Below, in pieces: positions 16,807-25,348 of a stretch of DNA of 43,536 nucleotides (positions are counted from its first letter, which is position 1; each line of letters starts with the position of its first letter). The stretch lies in NCBI GenBank assembly GCA_946414595.1, contig CAMKPE010000014.1, positions 1 to 43,536 of the forward strand, read 5' to 3'. Position numbers and translations under genes: made by a program. The stretch comes from an uncultured Clostridium sp. (GTDB lineage: Bacteria; Bacillota_I; Bacilli_A; RF39; UBA660). The notes beneath the pieces were generated by a model. It was not told where the DNA came from, searched no databases, and was given only the letters and a program-made list of their open reading frames with translations.

Positions 16807-17264
16807 TTTTTATCACCTACTAATAAATAATCAATAAGAATTAATATAATTCCAACAACTATAAATGTATCTGCAACATTAAATACTGGAAAGTCGTAAG
16901 AAAATATTTGAAAGTTTAAGAAGTCTACAACAAAACCTCTTGCAAATCTATCAACCATATTTCCTAGTATTCCAGCAATTATTAATGCATAATTAATTGA
17001 ACTAAATAATCTAATTGATTTTTGCTCTATTATATACTTTATAAAGAATATTAAAAATACAACACTTAAAAGCCCAAGAATAATTGTACCATTAGAAAAT
17101 ATTCCCCAAGCTGCTCCTGTGTTTTTAACATAAGTGATACTAAAGAAACCAGGAATAATATTGATTGAAGAACCAACTGTCATATTACTAGTAACAAGTA
17201 TTTTAGTAATCATATCAATTATAAATAAAATAAAAGCTATAATAAAAATCCTTTTCTTCATAAT
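16803..17264 (-). CDS. lspA: Lipoprotein signal peptidase (signal peptidase II)
   Basis: LspA cleaves prolipoproteins ahead of the lipidated Cys at the membrane. Four hydrophobic segments are visible with the family blocks NTGAAWGIF, GNMVDRFARGFVVDF (catalytic Asp113) and FNVADTFI (catalytic Asp131). The 153-aa length is typical. The start is ATG 17264 (MKKRIF), with GGTGAT upstream; an earlier ATG at 17276 precedes that site. A likely client, the lipoprotein at 41589, lies in the same window. Confidence 0.95.
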   Translation of the reverse strand: MMKKRIFIIAFILFIIDMITKILVTSNMTVGSSINIIPGFFSITYVKNTGAAWGIFSNGTIILGLLSVVFLIFFIKYIIEQKSIRLFSSINYALIIAGILGNMVDRFARGFVVDFLNFQIFSYDFPVFNVADTFIVVGIILILIDYLLVGDKK

Positions 17265-17286
17265 ATCACCAAACATATTTTATCAA

Positions 17287-17315
17287 ATAAAAAAAATATT
17301 ATAAAGTAATATTTA
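17287..17315 (-). terminator. Terminator of the PRC-barrel gene
   Basis: On the minus strand an AAATATTA/TAATATTT stem with a 5-nt loop is followed by a T-tract, overlapping the stop codon. Confidence 0.75.
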
Positions 17316-17532
17316 CTAAAATAACATCTTCTCCAATTCTTTCAATAGAGTTCCATCTAATCTCTGTATCAACTTTACCTTTTGTAAAAGAGAAAAAACT
17401 CTTATTAGGTTCAATTACTAAAGAAATTATAGTTCCACTATTCTCATCTATTTTAACATCTATTATATTTCCTATATTTCTTCCATCATTTATATTAACA
17501 ATATACTTACTTTGTAAATCAGATAATCTCAT
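17299..17532 (-). CDS. PRC-barrel protein, YlmC/YmxH family
   Basis: The 77-aa protein consists of one PRC barrel, starting RLSDLQSKYIVNINDG and continuing NIIDVKID...G.I..LVIE, then I.W..IERIGEDVILV. Relatives are found in spore formers and non-spore formers (YlmC, YmxH); the function is unclear. GGAGG precedes the ATG. It sits alone between two terminators. Confidence 0.85.
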   Translation of the reverse strand: MRLSDLQSKYIVNINDGRNIGNIIDVKIDENSGTIISLVIEPNKSFFSFTKGKVDTEIRWNSIERIGEDVILVNITL

Positions 17533-17555
17533 ATAACCTCCAATAAATTATATGA

Positions 17556-17584
17556 AATAAAAACCTAATGTTTCATTAGGTTTT
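17556..17584 (-). terminator. Terminator of the rlmN-rpe operon
   Basis: On the minus strand an 11-bp AAAACCTAATG stem with a 3-nt loop is followed by TTTTTATTT. It overlaps the rpe stop codon. Confidence 0.85.
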
Positions 17585-18278
17585 ATTCTTCTTCGTCTTT
17601 CTTTTTCTTAGCTGCTTTTTCTTTTCCTTTATCTTCGTTAATGCTTGCGTTCTTTCTTACTGTTTCTATAGCATACTCAAAATTTTCACTACTTGTTACA
17701 TAGTTACCTGTTACTATAATATCAACGAAATCTAGTCTTTTAGCAACTTTATCATTAACGCCACCATCAACGCTTAGTTTAACTTTTGCTTTTTTAGATA
17801 CTATCATCTTTTTAATTCTTAATATTTTCTTAATAGTATCATCAATAAATTCTTGTCCACCTTTTCCTGGATATACTCCCATAATGATTATTAAATCAAT
17901 TTTAGGTAAGTATGGAAGAAGTACAGATACATCTGTATCTGGATTTATTGCAAGACCACATTTGATACCATATTCTTTAATAAGATCCAAATACTTATCA
18001 ACTTTAGGAAGTTCTACATGTACAGTTATATACTCTGTATTTAAACTAGCAAAATAATTAATATGTTTCAATGGATTCTTTTCCATTAAATGAACATCTA
18101 ATCTTTTGTTGATTGTATTTCCCATCTTATAAAGCATTTTATATGGTTTATGTCTTTTTTTAACAAATTTACCATCCATTACATCTACATGGATATAATC
18201 AGCACTAGTTCTATCAATTTTTAATATATCTTTTTGTTCATCTTTACTGCTTAAAAATGATACTGAAACCTTTTTCAT
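17583..18278 (-). CDS. rpe: Ribulose-phosphate 3-epimerase
   Basis: It interconverts ribulose 5-phosphate and xylulose 5-phosphate in the pentose phosphate pathway. The barrel motifs are in order: SFLSS, His30/Asp32/Asp35 in HVDVMDGKFV, His63 in DVHLM, the phosphate loop VYPGKGGQ and the catalytic Asp171 in SVDGG. An atypical Lys/Glu-rich tail of about 20 residues follows the normal core. It is the last gene of the rlmN-prpC-prkC-rsgA-rpe operon, matching B. subtilis order. A related D-allulose-6-phosphate epimerase is possible but less likely given the synteny. Confidence 0.92.
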   Translation of the reverse strand: MKKVSVSFLSSKDEQKDILKIDRTSADYIHVDVMDGKFVKKRHKPYKMLYKMGNTINKRLDVHLMEKNPLKHINYFASLNTEYITVHVELPKVDKYLDLIKEYGIKCGLAINPDTDVSVLLPYLPKIDLIIIMGVYPGKGGQEFIDDTIKKILRIKKMIVSKKAKVKLSVDGGVNDKVAKRLDFVDIIVTGNYVTSSENFEYAIETVRKNASINEDKGKEKAAKKKKDEEE

Positions 18279-18286
18279 AAACCCTC

Positions 18287-19126
18287 CTAGTCTTTATCAT
18301 GATTTAAAAACTTAATATAATTTTCATATCTTGATAAAAGAATTAAATTATCTTTAACTGCCTTTTTTACCATACATTCATCAATTCCTTCATTGGTATG
18401 CATACAATCTTTATACTTGCATGTATAATCTTTAAATTCAACAAATGCATTCTTTATTGTTTCTTTATCATAAATAGATAAATCTATACTAGAAAATCCA
18501 GGAGTATCCACAAGTTTTCCATCAAATAGTGATACTAATTCAACATATCTTGTCGTATGTCTTCCTCTTCCAAGAGCAAGAGATACTTCTCCTACATCAA
18601 AATTTAAACTAGAATCCAATCTATTAAAAAGACTAGACTTACCTGCTCCAGTTTGCCCAGTAAATACAGTAGTCTTGTCTTTAAATATAGATTTAATCTT
18701 ATCTATTTCATAATTGTAATAAACTTGATAACCAATAGATTTATAATATTCTAATATTTCTTTAATCTTTTGTTTATCTTCATCATTTATTAAATCTTCT
18801 TTAGTAATACATATTATTGGTTTAATCTTATTAATCTCCATAATAAGTATTAATTTATCAAGAAGATTTGTACTAAAATCAGGAGTCTTTAGACTTGTTA
18901 CTATAAGTCCTTGATCTATGTTTGCTACGAAAGGACGAATCAAGAAATTCTTTCTTGGTAATATTTCTAATATATATTTATCATCTGGATTAATAACACA
19001 ATAGTCACCTACTACAGGAGTTATATTTTTATTTCTAAATACACCCCTACTATGACATTCATAAATAGTATTATCACAGTTAACAAAATATAAATTACTA
19101 AGTATTTTTACTATTTGTCCTTTCAT
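18287..19126 (-). CDS. rsgA: Ribosome small-subunit-dependent GTPase RsgA
   Basis: A circularly permuted GTPase for late 30S maturation. After an OB-fold N-terminus come the motifs in permuted order: TKED (G4, 108-111), GQTGAGKSS (P-loop, 157-165), GRGRHTTR (switch I) and DTPG (207-210). The zinc knuckle follows as Cys236, Cys241, His243 and Cys251. The 279-aa length is normal. It lies 8 bases after prkC, with AAGGAG ahead of the ATG. Confidence 0.95.
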   Translation of the reverse strand: MKGQIVKILSNLYFVNCDNTIYECHSRGVFRNKNITPVVGDYCVINPDDKYILEILPRKNFLIRPFVANIDQGLIVTSLKTPDFSTNLLDKLILIMEINKIKPIICITKEDLINDEDKQKIKEILEYYKSIGYQVYYNYEIDKIKSIFKDKTTVFTGQTGAGKSSLFNRLDSSLNFDVGEVSLALGRGRHTTRYVELVSLFDGKLVDTPGFSSIDLSIYDKETIKNAFVEFKDYTCKYKDCMHTNEGIDECMVKKAVKDNLILLSRYENYIKFLNHDKD

Positions 19127-19134
19127 ATCTCTCC

Positions 19135-20889
19135 TTATTGATTATCTTCCTCTTCTCCAGGATCTCCTTCATCAGGTTCATCTTCTTTTGGAGCTGGCTC
19201 TTTTGTAACAGTGATGTTAAGTGAAGCACCACTATATATCTTACTACCTTTTTCTCTACTTTGTTTTATGATAGTTCCTGCAGGATATTCGCTTGATTCA
19301 ACATAATTAATATATAGTTGTACTCCGTTCTTTTCAGCAAATTCTTGAACTGCATCAATTGACCATCCTTCTCCAACAAAATCCGGATACTTGTCATAAG
19401 CATTTGGAATATATAGAGTAATTGCTGTTGGATTATCTTCAGATACAATTACTTCTTTTCCTGGTTCTATGCTTTGTTCAATTATATTATCAAGATCCAT
19501 ATTATCTGTAATTTCTACATCTTTTTTCTCTACTGACACTTTCATCTTATATAGAGATTCAAGTTTTGTTTGAACTTCAATATAGTTCTTACCAACATAG
19601 TTTTCAATTGTATAAGTCTCATTCTTACCAACTGATTCAACAATTTTTATCTTTGTTCCTTTAGCTCTTGTTCTACCTATCTTAGGATTTGTTTCTACTA
19701 CAATTCCTTTTTCATATTTGTCACTAACAACTTTTTCAGTTTCATCTTCAACGACGAAGCCTTCACCTTGTAATACTTTTTCAGCTTCTACTACAGAAAG
19801 TCCTGAAACATCAGGTATCTTAACATTATCACTACCCTTAAGTGTAGGATAAAGTGCTACGAAAAGTGCTCCAACACCTGCTAATAAAACAATTACAAGG
19901 AATACAATAATTGCTGTTGAAAAACTATGTTTCTTTTTAGGTGTTTCAACCTTTTTAGCAACTTTCTTTGAATCCTCTTCATCTTTAACTTCTTTTAATA
20001 CAGGTTCTTTTTCATCTGGATCATGTTCAGGATACTTATAAACATAAGGTTCTTGATTTAAGTTTTCATCATTTAAGCAAACCTTTAAGTCATTATACAT
20101 TTCCCTAACATCATCATATCTATTCTTTGGATTCTTAGCAGTAGCCTTTAATACTATGTTCTCTAAACTTTGAGGAACATTTGGATTAAGTTTTCTAACA
20201 CTAGGAATATCATCCTTCATATGTTTTAAAGCTATTTCTACAGCATTTTCTCCCTTGAATGGAAGTTTTCCTGTTAACAACTCAAATAACATAATTCCCA
20301 TAGAATATATATCAGATTTTATTGTTGAACCTTTACCACTAGCTTGTTCTGGTGGTAAATAGTGAACTGAACCCATAACTGAATTTGTTTGAGTTACTTG
20401 AGTTGAGTTCATTGCCATAGCAATACCAAAATCTGTAATCTTTATTTTTCCATCATCTGAAATCATAATATTTTGAGGTTTTAAATCTCTATGTATTATG
20501 TACATATCATGTGCATGTGCAATTCCATCTGTTAATTGAAGCATTATATCAACAACTTCTGGGGAAGTTAAGCTTCCACGTTTTTTAAGAAGTTGTTTTA
20601 ATGTTCTTCCTTCAATGTATTCCATAACGATGAAATAAGTTCCCTTATCTTCACCAACATCATACATTTCTACAATATTAGGGTGAGACAAAGCTGAAGC
20701 TGCATAAGCCTCTCTTTGAAATCTACGAATAAATTTTTCGTCGGTAGACAAATCTCCTCTTAATACTTTAACAGCAACCTTTCTATCTAGGAACGTATCG
20801 TTTGCTAGATAAACGTTTGCCATACCACCTTCACCTATACTCTTTATAATTTCATAACGATCATTAATCATTTGCCCCTTTGTAAACAA
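19135..20889 (-). CDS. prkC: PASTA-domain serine/threonine kinase PrkC/StkP type
   Basis: A membrane kinase sensing muropeptides/lipid II and controlling wall growth, dormancy and translation factors. The N-terminal kinase has the Gly loop GEGGMANVYL (19-28), Lys41, HRDLKPQN (133-140), DFG (153-155) and LPPEQ in place of APE. A Lys-rich juxtamembrane stretch and one helix (323-347) lead to three PASTA repeats (about 355-560) and an acidic tail. The start is either TTG 20889, with GGTGAT six bases ahead, or ATG 20871 behind AAGGGG at short spacing. It is encoded next to its phosphatase; IreB at 14234 is a candidate substrate. Confidence 0.95.
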   Translation of the reverse strand: MFTKGQMINDRYEIIKSIGEGGMANVYLANDTFLDRKVAVKVLRGDLSTDEKFIRRFQREAYAASALSHPNIVEMYDVGEDKGTYFIVMEYIEGRTLKQLLKKRGSLTSPEVVDIMLQLTDGIAHAHDMYIIHRDLKPQNIMISDDGKIKITDFGIAMAMNSTQVTQTNSVMGSVHYLPPEQASGKGSTIKSDIYSMGIMLFELLTGKLPFKGENAVEIALKHMKDDIPSVRKLNPNVPQSLENIVLKATAKNPKNRYDDVREMYNDLKVCLNDENLNQEPYVYKYPEHDPDEKEPVLKEVKDEEDSKKVAKKVETPKKKHSFSTAIIVFLVIVLLAGVGALFVALYPTLKGSDNVKIPDVSGLSVVEAEKVLQGEGFVVEDETEKVVSDKYEKGIVVETNPKIGRTRAKGTKIKIVESVGKNETYTIENYVGKNYIEVQTKLESLYKMKVSVEKKDVEITDNMDLDNIIEQSIEPGKEVIVSEDNPTAITLYIPNAYDKYPDFVGEGWSIDAVQEFAEKNGVQLYINYVESSEYPAGTIIKQSREKGSKIYSGASLNITVTKEPAPKEDEPDEGDPGEEEDNQ

Positions 20890-20891
20890 CG

Positions 20892-21632
20892 CTAATCACC
20901 ACTTTCTGAAAATTCTAAGTATGCAATTGAAATATTATCTGTCCCCCCACGATTATTACTCTTTCTAATAAGTTTAATAACTTTATCCTCTATTTCTAAA
21001 TCGCTTAACAATACTTTTTCTATTTGTTCTGTATCCAACATAGATGTTAATCCATCACTACATAGTAAAATTGAAGTAATATCCATATCGCAATCAAAAA
21101 TATCAATATCGATTGGATTATTAGCTCCTAAAGCCTTCATAAGAACATTCTTTTTAGGATGATCTTTAGCTTCTTCTTCTGTTAACTCTCCAGCTTTTAA
21201 AAGTAAGTTAACTAATGTATGATCATATGTAACTTTATGCATTTCTTGATCTTTTACAACAAAACCAGAAGAATCCCCTATATTACCGATTAATACATAA
21301 TCAGTTGTAACAAGTGCCATAACTAAAGTAGTACCCATTCCTTTACTTTCAGGATGATCTTTAGCATAACTAAATATCAAATCATTAACTTCAGTTGCCA
21401 TCTCTCTCATCCAGTTAACTGCTTTTGATTTTTCCATATTGCAGAAAGATTCATTAAAGCACTTACTAATATGACTAACAACTATACTTGATGCAATCTC
21501 ACCAGCAGAATGTCCACCCATTCCATCAGCAACTGCCATCAAATAATCGCCACTTTGATTTTTAGTAACTATAACACTATCTTCATTGTGAGATCTTACT
21601 TTCCCTGCATCTGTTAAATAAAATGTCTTCAT
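20892..21632 (-). CDS. prpC: PP2C-type serine/threonine phosphatase PrpC/Stp
   Basis: This phosphatase reverses PrkC phosphorylation. PPM motifs are intact: RSHNEDS near residue 13, VADGMGGHSAGE with Asp36, GNIGDSSG, LLCSDGL and GGTDNISI. The 246-aa length is typical. It overlaps rlmN by 4 bases (ATGA) and is 2 bases from the kinase frame. Confidence 0.95.
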   Translation of the reverse strand: MKTFYLTDAGKVRSHNEDSVIVTKNQSGDYLMAVADGMGGHSAGEIASSIVVSHISKCFNESFCNMEKSKAVNWMREMATEVNDLIFSYAKDHPESKGMGTTLVMALVTTDYVLIGNIGDSSGFVVKDQEMHKVTYDHTLVNLLLKAGELTEEEAKDHPKKNVLMKALGANNPIDIDIFDCDMDITSILLCSDGLTSMLDTEQIEKVLLSDLEIEDKVIKLIRKSNNRGGTDNISIAYLEFSESGD

Positions 21633-22651
21633 AGTTCCTCCCTCTTACTTCTAAGCTGTCCACACGCTGCGCTAATATTAGAACCAAATTCTCTTCTAAT
21701 AGTAACACCTATGTTATTCTTTTTAATTATATCATAAAATTTTAAAATGTTATCGTTTTTGCTTCTTTTATATTGAATATTATTAGTTTCATTATAAGGA
21801 ATTAAGTTAACATAACAATTTAATCCCTTTAATAACTTACATAATTCTTGTGCATTCTCTTCTTTATCATTAACTCCATCAAGCATTATATACTCAAAAG
21901 TTATTCTTCTATTTGTCTTTTTATAATAAACTTTTAAAGCATCCATAACATCTTTTATTTTATATGCTTTATTAATTGGCATTATTTCACTTCTTAATTC
22001 ATCATTAGGTGCATGCAAGCTAACTGCCAAATTAACTTGATAAGGGAAATCTGCAAACTCAAGTATCTTTGGAACAATACCTGAAGTTGATACTGTAATA
22101 TGCCTGCTTCCTATTGATAATCCTTTTGGGTGATTAATAATTTTAATAAAATTAGTAACATTTATATAATTATCAAAAGGTTCACCAATACCCATTATAA
22201 CTACATGAGTAATTTTCTCTTTTATATCTTTTTCTACTTCTAATAATTGAAGTACTATTTCATAAGCTTGTAAATCTCTTACTTTCTTAAGTCTTCCACT
22301 TTCACAAAACTTGCAGCCCATGTTACAACCAACCTGACTAGATACACATATACTTGTACCATAATCATGTCGCATCAAAACACTTTCTACTAGAGCCCCA
22401 TCATTAAGTTCAAATAGATACTTATTAACAAGTTCATCTCTTTCAACTTTCAATAATTTAAGTTTATCAAGAGTAAAATCTTCTTTAAGCTTATCAATAA
22501 CTACTTTCTTAATATCAGTTATTTCATCAAAAGAATTAATTCTTTTTTCATAAAGCCAACTATAAAGTTGTAAGGCTTTAAATTTCTTTTCACCAATACC
22601 TAGAAAGTAATCTTCTAATTGTTCAATTGTCAAATCATATATGTTTCTCAT
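21629..22651 (-). CDS. rlmN: Dual-specificity 23S rRNA/tRNA m2A methyltransferase RlmN
   Basis: A radical SAM enzyme making 2-methyladenosine at 23S A2503 and tRNA A37. The cluster motif CNMGCKFC (Cys109, 113, 116), GIGEPFDNY and the C-terminal methyl-carrier Cys330 in CGQLR are visible. The 340-aa length is normal. It is first in its operon behind an extended -10 promoter. Confidence 0.95.
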   Translation of the reverse strand: MRNIYDLTIEQLEDYFLGIGEKKFKALQLYSWLYEKRINSFDEITDIKKVVIDKLKEDFTLDKLKLLKVERDELVNKYLFELNDGALVESVLMRHDYGTSICVSSQVGCNMGCKFCESGRLKKVRDLQAYEIVLQLLEVEKDIKEKITHVVIMGIGEPFDNYINVTNFIKIINHPKGLSIGSRHITVSTSGIVPKILEFADFPYQVNLAVSLHAPNDELRSEIMPINKAYKIKDVMDALKVYYKKTNRRITFEYIMLDGVNDKEENAQELCKLLKGLNCYVNLIPYNETNNIQYKRSKNDNILKFYDIIKKNNIGVTIRREFGSNISAACGQLRSKREEL

Positions 22652-22674
22652 ATTACACTTCCACTTATATCATT

Positions 22675-22683
22675 ATTATAACA
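22675..22683 (-). promoter_or_regulatory. Extended -10 promoter of the rlmN operon
   Basis: TGTTATAAT on the minus strand lies 24 bases ahead of the rlmN start. No clear -35 is seen. Confidence 0.65.
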
Positions 22684-22692
22684 TATTTAAAA

Positions 22693-22730
22693 CAAAAAAA
22701 AGATAAATTAGAGATTTTCTAATTTATCTA
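22693..22730 (-). terminator. Terminator of the 316-aa gene
   Basis: On the minus strand a 12-bp AGATAAATTAGA stem is followed by eight T. It overlaps the stop codon. Confidence 0.88.
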
Positions 22731-23674
22731 TTATCTTTATTCTCTGTTCTTACTAATCTTTTAACATAATCAGGATACTCTGAATAGATTTGATCAACCA
22801 GTGTTGCTTCTTTACTATCTTTTCCAATCTTTCCATCAAAGATATTTGCATAGAAGTCATTATATTTTTCACTAATTGCTGATGCATCCATATTAGCAAG
22901 TGCACTTATCAAATGAAGTTTTAAAACTCTCAAACTTTTGTCATCATCATCTTCATCTCTTGATAACAAACCATTTTCTACTCCATCCACTAAATTACCA
23001 AAGTATTCTTTCTTAAATCTCCAATAAAGATTAATATCAATTCCAAGTGTTGTACTAGTTGCTAAATCATCTTCAATGAATAACGCTTCATCTCTTTTAA
23101 AGAAAGAGAAATACCAACTTTCTAACATTGGATTTCTAGATAACAATTTATTCTTCTCTCCTATTAAGAATCTCTTCATTGCAATATCCTTACATCTAGA
23201 TATTTCAACATCTAATAACTTTATATATGTTTTTTGTTCAAGTAACATTAAAGCTGCTTTTATATTAATCGATCTAACTGCAGGTTCATATTCTTTTTCA
23301 AGATACTTTTCCTTACTACAATATATTCTTCCATAATCTCTTAAAGAATCATATTCAGCACATTTGCTTGCATAATATAAGTTATTAATTGCAACTGGAT
23401 CAAATGCAAATAACTCAATATTTCTAAAGTCACCTTTATATATTAGTTCACTTTTAAATTTCATTAAAAGTTCTGGATCACCATATAATGCGTCTTTTAA
23501 TTCATTTTCAAGTTCTATAGATAAATCTATATTTCTAACTATTCTTTTATAGTCATTACTATCTTTTCCATAGAAAAACTCTGCATCACTAAGTTGTTCA
23601 TACAACTGTGAAATATTTTTAGAAAGTCTTATTAATTCTTCAATTTTATTCTTATCTTCAGAATATCCACTCAT
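22724..23674 (-). CDS. Hypothetical soluble helical protein, 316 aa
   Basis: The predicted protein is almost wholly helical and charged, without a signal peptide or membrane segment, and has an acidic Asp run (EDDDDK) near residue 245. I recognise no domain. It has a good ribosome site (AAGAGG) and its own terminator, so it is likely a single-gene unit. It is real by length and codon use; function is unknown. Confidence 0.65.
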   Translation of the reverse strand: MSGYSEDKNKIEELIRLSKNISQLYEQLSDAEFFYGKDSNDYKRIVRNIDLSIELENELKDALYGDPELLMKFKSELIYKGDFRNIELFAFDPVAINNLYYASKCAEYDSLRDYGRIYCSKEKYLEKEYEPAVRSINIKAALMLLEQKTYIKLLDVEISRCKDIAMKRFLIGEKNKLLSRNPMLESWYFSFFKRDEALFIEDDLATSTTLGIDINLYWRFKKEYFGNLVDGVENGLLSRDEDDDDKSLRVLKLHLISALANMDASAISEKYNDFYANIFDGKIGKDSKEATLVDQIYSEYPDYVKRLVRTENKDNR

Positions 23675-23733
23675 AATAATACCTCTTGTTTGGCTATTAT
23701 ATTACTATAAAGAAAAAAATGCAATCAAATGCA

Positions 23734-24123
23734 TTATAATTTCAAACGTTTAACATACTCTTCTCTAATTATTTGTTCACCAAAGAAGTTAGTGTCTCCA
23801 GAATGTTCTCTTTCAAATGTATCAAGCATTTGGTGTATTCTTCTCATACATTCTATATCAAGTTTTCCCATTCTGTTTTCTTTCATCATTTCTCTTGTTA
23901 TATCATAAAAGATATCATAATCTTTAAATTCAATAACATGTAGATAAGGGTGAGATACATCTTTGTTTAGTACTGCTCCATTTGCTATATTTTTTACTCC
24001 ATTGTTACGATGAGGGATGATTAGATGGTGAAAGTTAGCAGTTGATTTGCAAACTTCATATCCCATAAAATCTATATTTGTAATATTAAATTCATTAATC
24101 AAAACCCTTGTAATATGAAGCAC
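23734..24123 (-). CDS. Putative HNH-like nuclease-fold protein
   Basis: The small protein contains NFHHLIIPHRNNG, then an Asn-Gly-Ala stretch and SHPYLHVIE. This is the spacing of an HNH or beta-beta-alpha-metal fold: His-His, a central Asn, then His...His-x-x-Glu. No zinc-binding CxxC pairs are present. The C-terminal half is helical. The start is probably GTG 4123 bases into the 24-kb region, at 24123, behind AGGGTGATT; another GTG at 24132 overlaps that site. A promoter lies just upstream. Whether it is a nuclease or a fold relative is not settled. Confidence 0.6.
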   Translation of the reverse strand: MLHITRVLINEFNITNIDFMGYEVCKSTANFHHLIIPHRNNGVKNIANGAVLNKDVSHPYLHVIEFKDYDIFYDITREMMKENRMGKLDIECMRRIHQMLDTFEREHSGDTNFFGEQIIREEYVKRLKL

Positions 24124-24141
24124 CGCAATCACCCTAAAATC

Positions 24142-24170
24142 ATATTAACATAATAAATAAGCTTAATCAA
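24142..24170 (-). promoter_or_regulatory. Promoter of the HNH-like gene
   Basis: On the minus strand TTGATT (24165-24170), a 17-bp spacer and TAATAT (24142-24147) with TGT before the -10. Confidence 0.6.
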
Positions 24171-24176
24171 TAAATA

Positions 24177-25268
24177 CTAACTACTTTTATATTCTTCTAT
24201 TTCTTTAACATCTAAATCCATTTGTCCATCAACTTTTTTCATCTTAGCACCATTGATAACAACTACTACTGCACTTACTAAAATGTAGAAATAGAATGAT
24301 ACAAATCTATTAACAAGCATTGCACTACTTAATACAAGTTCTCCAAATACTCCACCAAATAACTTCAAGAACAATGTTTCACTAACTCCAATTGATCCAG
24401 GAAGCGGAATACTACAAACCATAATATATAAAATAGATTGAATTGACAACAATTCTATATAACTATAACCTGTTAATCCAAAAGCTTTATATACAAAAAA
24501 TGGAATTGAATGTAAGAATAATACTTGAATAAATACTCTTACGATTGATTTAAAAAACTCCATCTTGTGTGTCTTAACAAATTTAGCACTTTTATTATAT
24601 TGACTTAATCCTTCTTCAATCTTATTTTTCTTAATATCAAGATTTTTAACTTTAACAAGTTTTAATATTCCAATAAAGAAATTAACTATTTTCTTAGTAA
24701 TTTTCTTTGAAAAAATTCCAATAAACATCATTGTTAATACAAAAGCATTTAATACAAGCCCAAGAATAAATATCCAAAGTATTCCCCCACTTAATATTGA
24801 TGGATTAACTAATGCACAAAGTATTGCTATTAAAAGCGTACTAATTTGAAATCCACATAATTGTAACATCATAGCAAGCGTACCATTAGCAGTAGTTATT
24901 CCTTCTTTAGTCATATAATATACTTCTACTGGTTGTCCTCCAGTTGCTGCAGGTGTTATTGCGCTAAAAAAGAAACCAATCCAAGTGAACTTTAATGCTT
25001 TAAAAATAGAAATCTTCTTTTCTCCCAATGATACTAAAACACTTCTAATATTAATAGATTCAGTTAAATATACAAGAAGCATTAACAAAATACTTGCAAA
25101 AACATAAATAATATTAACTGACTTAATTGTTTCAAACAATTCATTTGAATCCTGATCTTTAAATAATATCCAAAAAGTAAAAGCTATTAACAATAAGAAA
25201 AATACTATATTTCTTAACATCTTTAATCCAGCACTTTTCTTAATAGGCATATCTCTATATCTTTGCAT
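24177..25268 (-). CDS. Lysylphosphatidylglycerol synthase-like integral membrane protein (UPF0104/YbhN)
   Basis: About eight hydrophobic segments carry the family signatures: FFSAITPAATGGQPVEVYYM near residues 95-115, and SIPLPGSIGVSE near 290. This matches the transmembrane half of MprF and stand-alone UPF0104 proteins; there is no aminoacyl-transfer domain, so it is not an MprF itself. Relatives are proposed lipid or polyprenyl-sugar flippases. It is a single gene behind an extended -10 promoter. The substrate is unknown. Confidence 0.88.
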   Translation of the reverse strand: MQRYRDMPIKKSAGLKMLRNIVFFLLLIAFTFWILFKDQDSNELFETIKSVNIIYVFASILLMLLVYLTESINIRSVLVSLGEKKISIFKALKFTWIGFFFSAITPAATGGQPVEVYYMTKEGITTANGTLAMMLQLCGFQISTLLIAILCALVNPSILSGGILWIFILGLVLNAFVLTMMFIGIFSKKITKKIVNFFIGILKLVKVKNLDIKKNKIEEGLSQYNKSAKFVKTHKMEFFKSIVRVFIQVLFLHSIPFFVYKAFGLTGYSYIELLSIQSILYIMVCSIPLPGSIGVSETLFLKLFGGVFGELVLSSAMLVNRFVSFYFYILVSAVVVVINGAKMKKVDGQMDLDVKEIEEYKSS

Positions 25269-25290
25269 ATATCCCTCTTTTTCTAATTTG

Positions 25291-25299
25291 ATTATAACA
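25291..25299 (-). promoter_or_regulatory. Extended -10 promoter of the UPF0104 gene
   Basis: TGTTATAAT on the minus strand lies 23 bases before the start, behind the terminator at 25321. Confidence 0.65.
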
Positions 25300-25320
25300 C
25301 TTTTAAATATAGTTTAAAGC

Positions 25321-25348
25321 AAAAAAAAAGGAATAAATAATTATTCCT
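25321..25348 (-). terminator. Terminator of the coiled-coil membrane-protein pair
   Basis: On the minus strand an AGGAATAA/TTATTCCT hairpin is followed by nine T. Confidence 0.85.
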
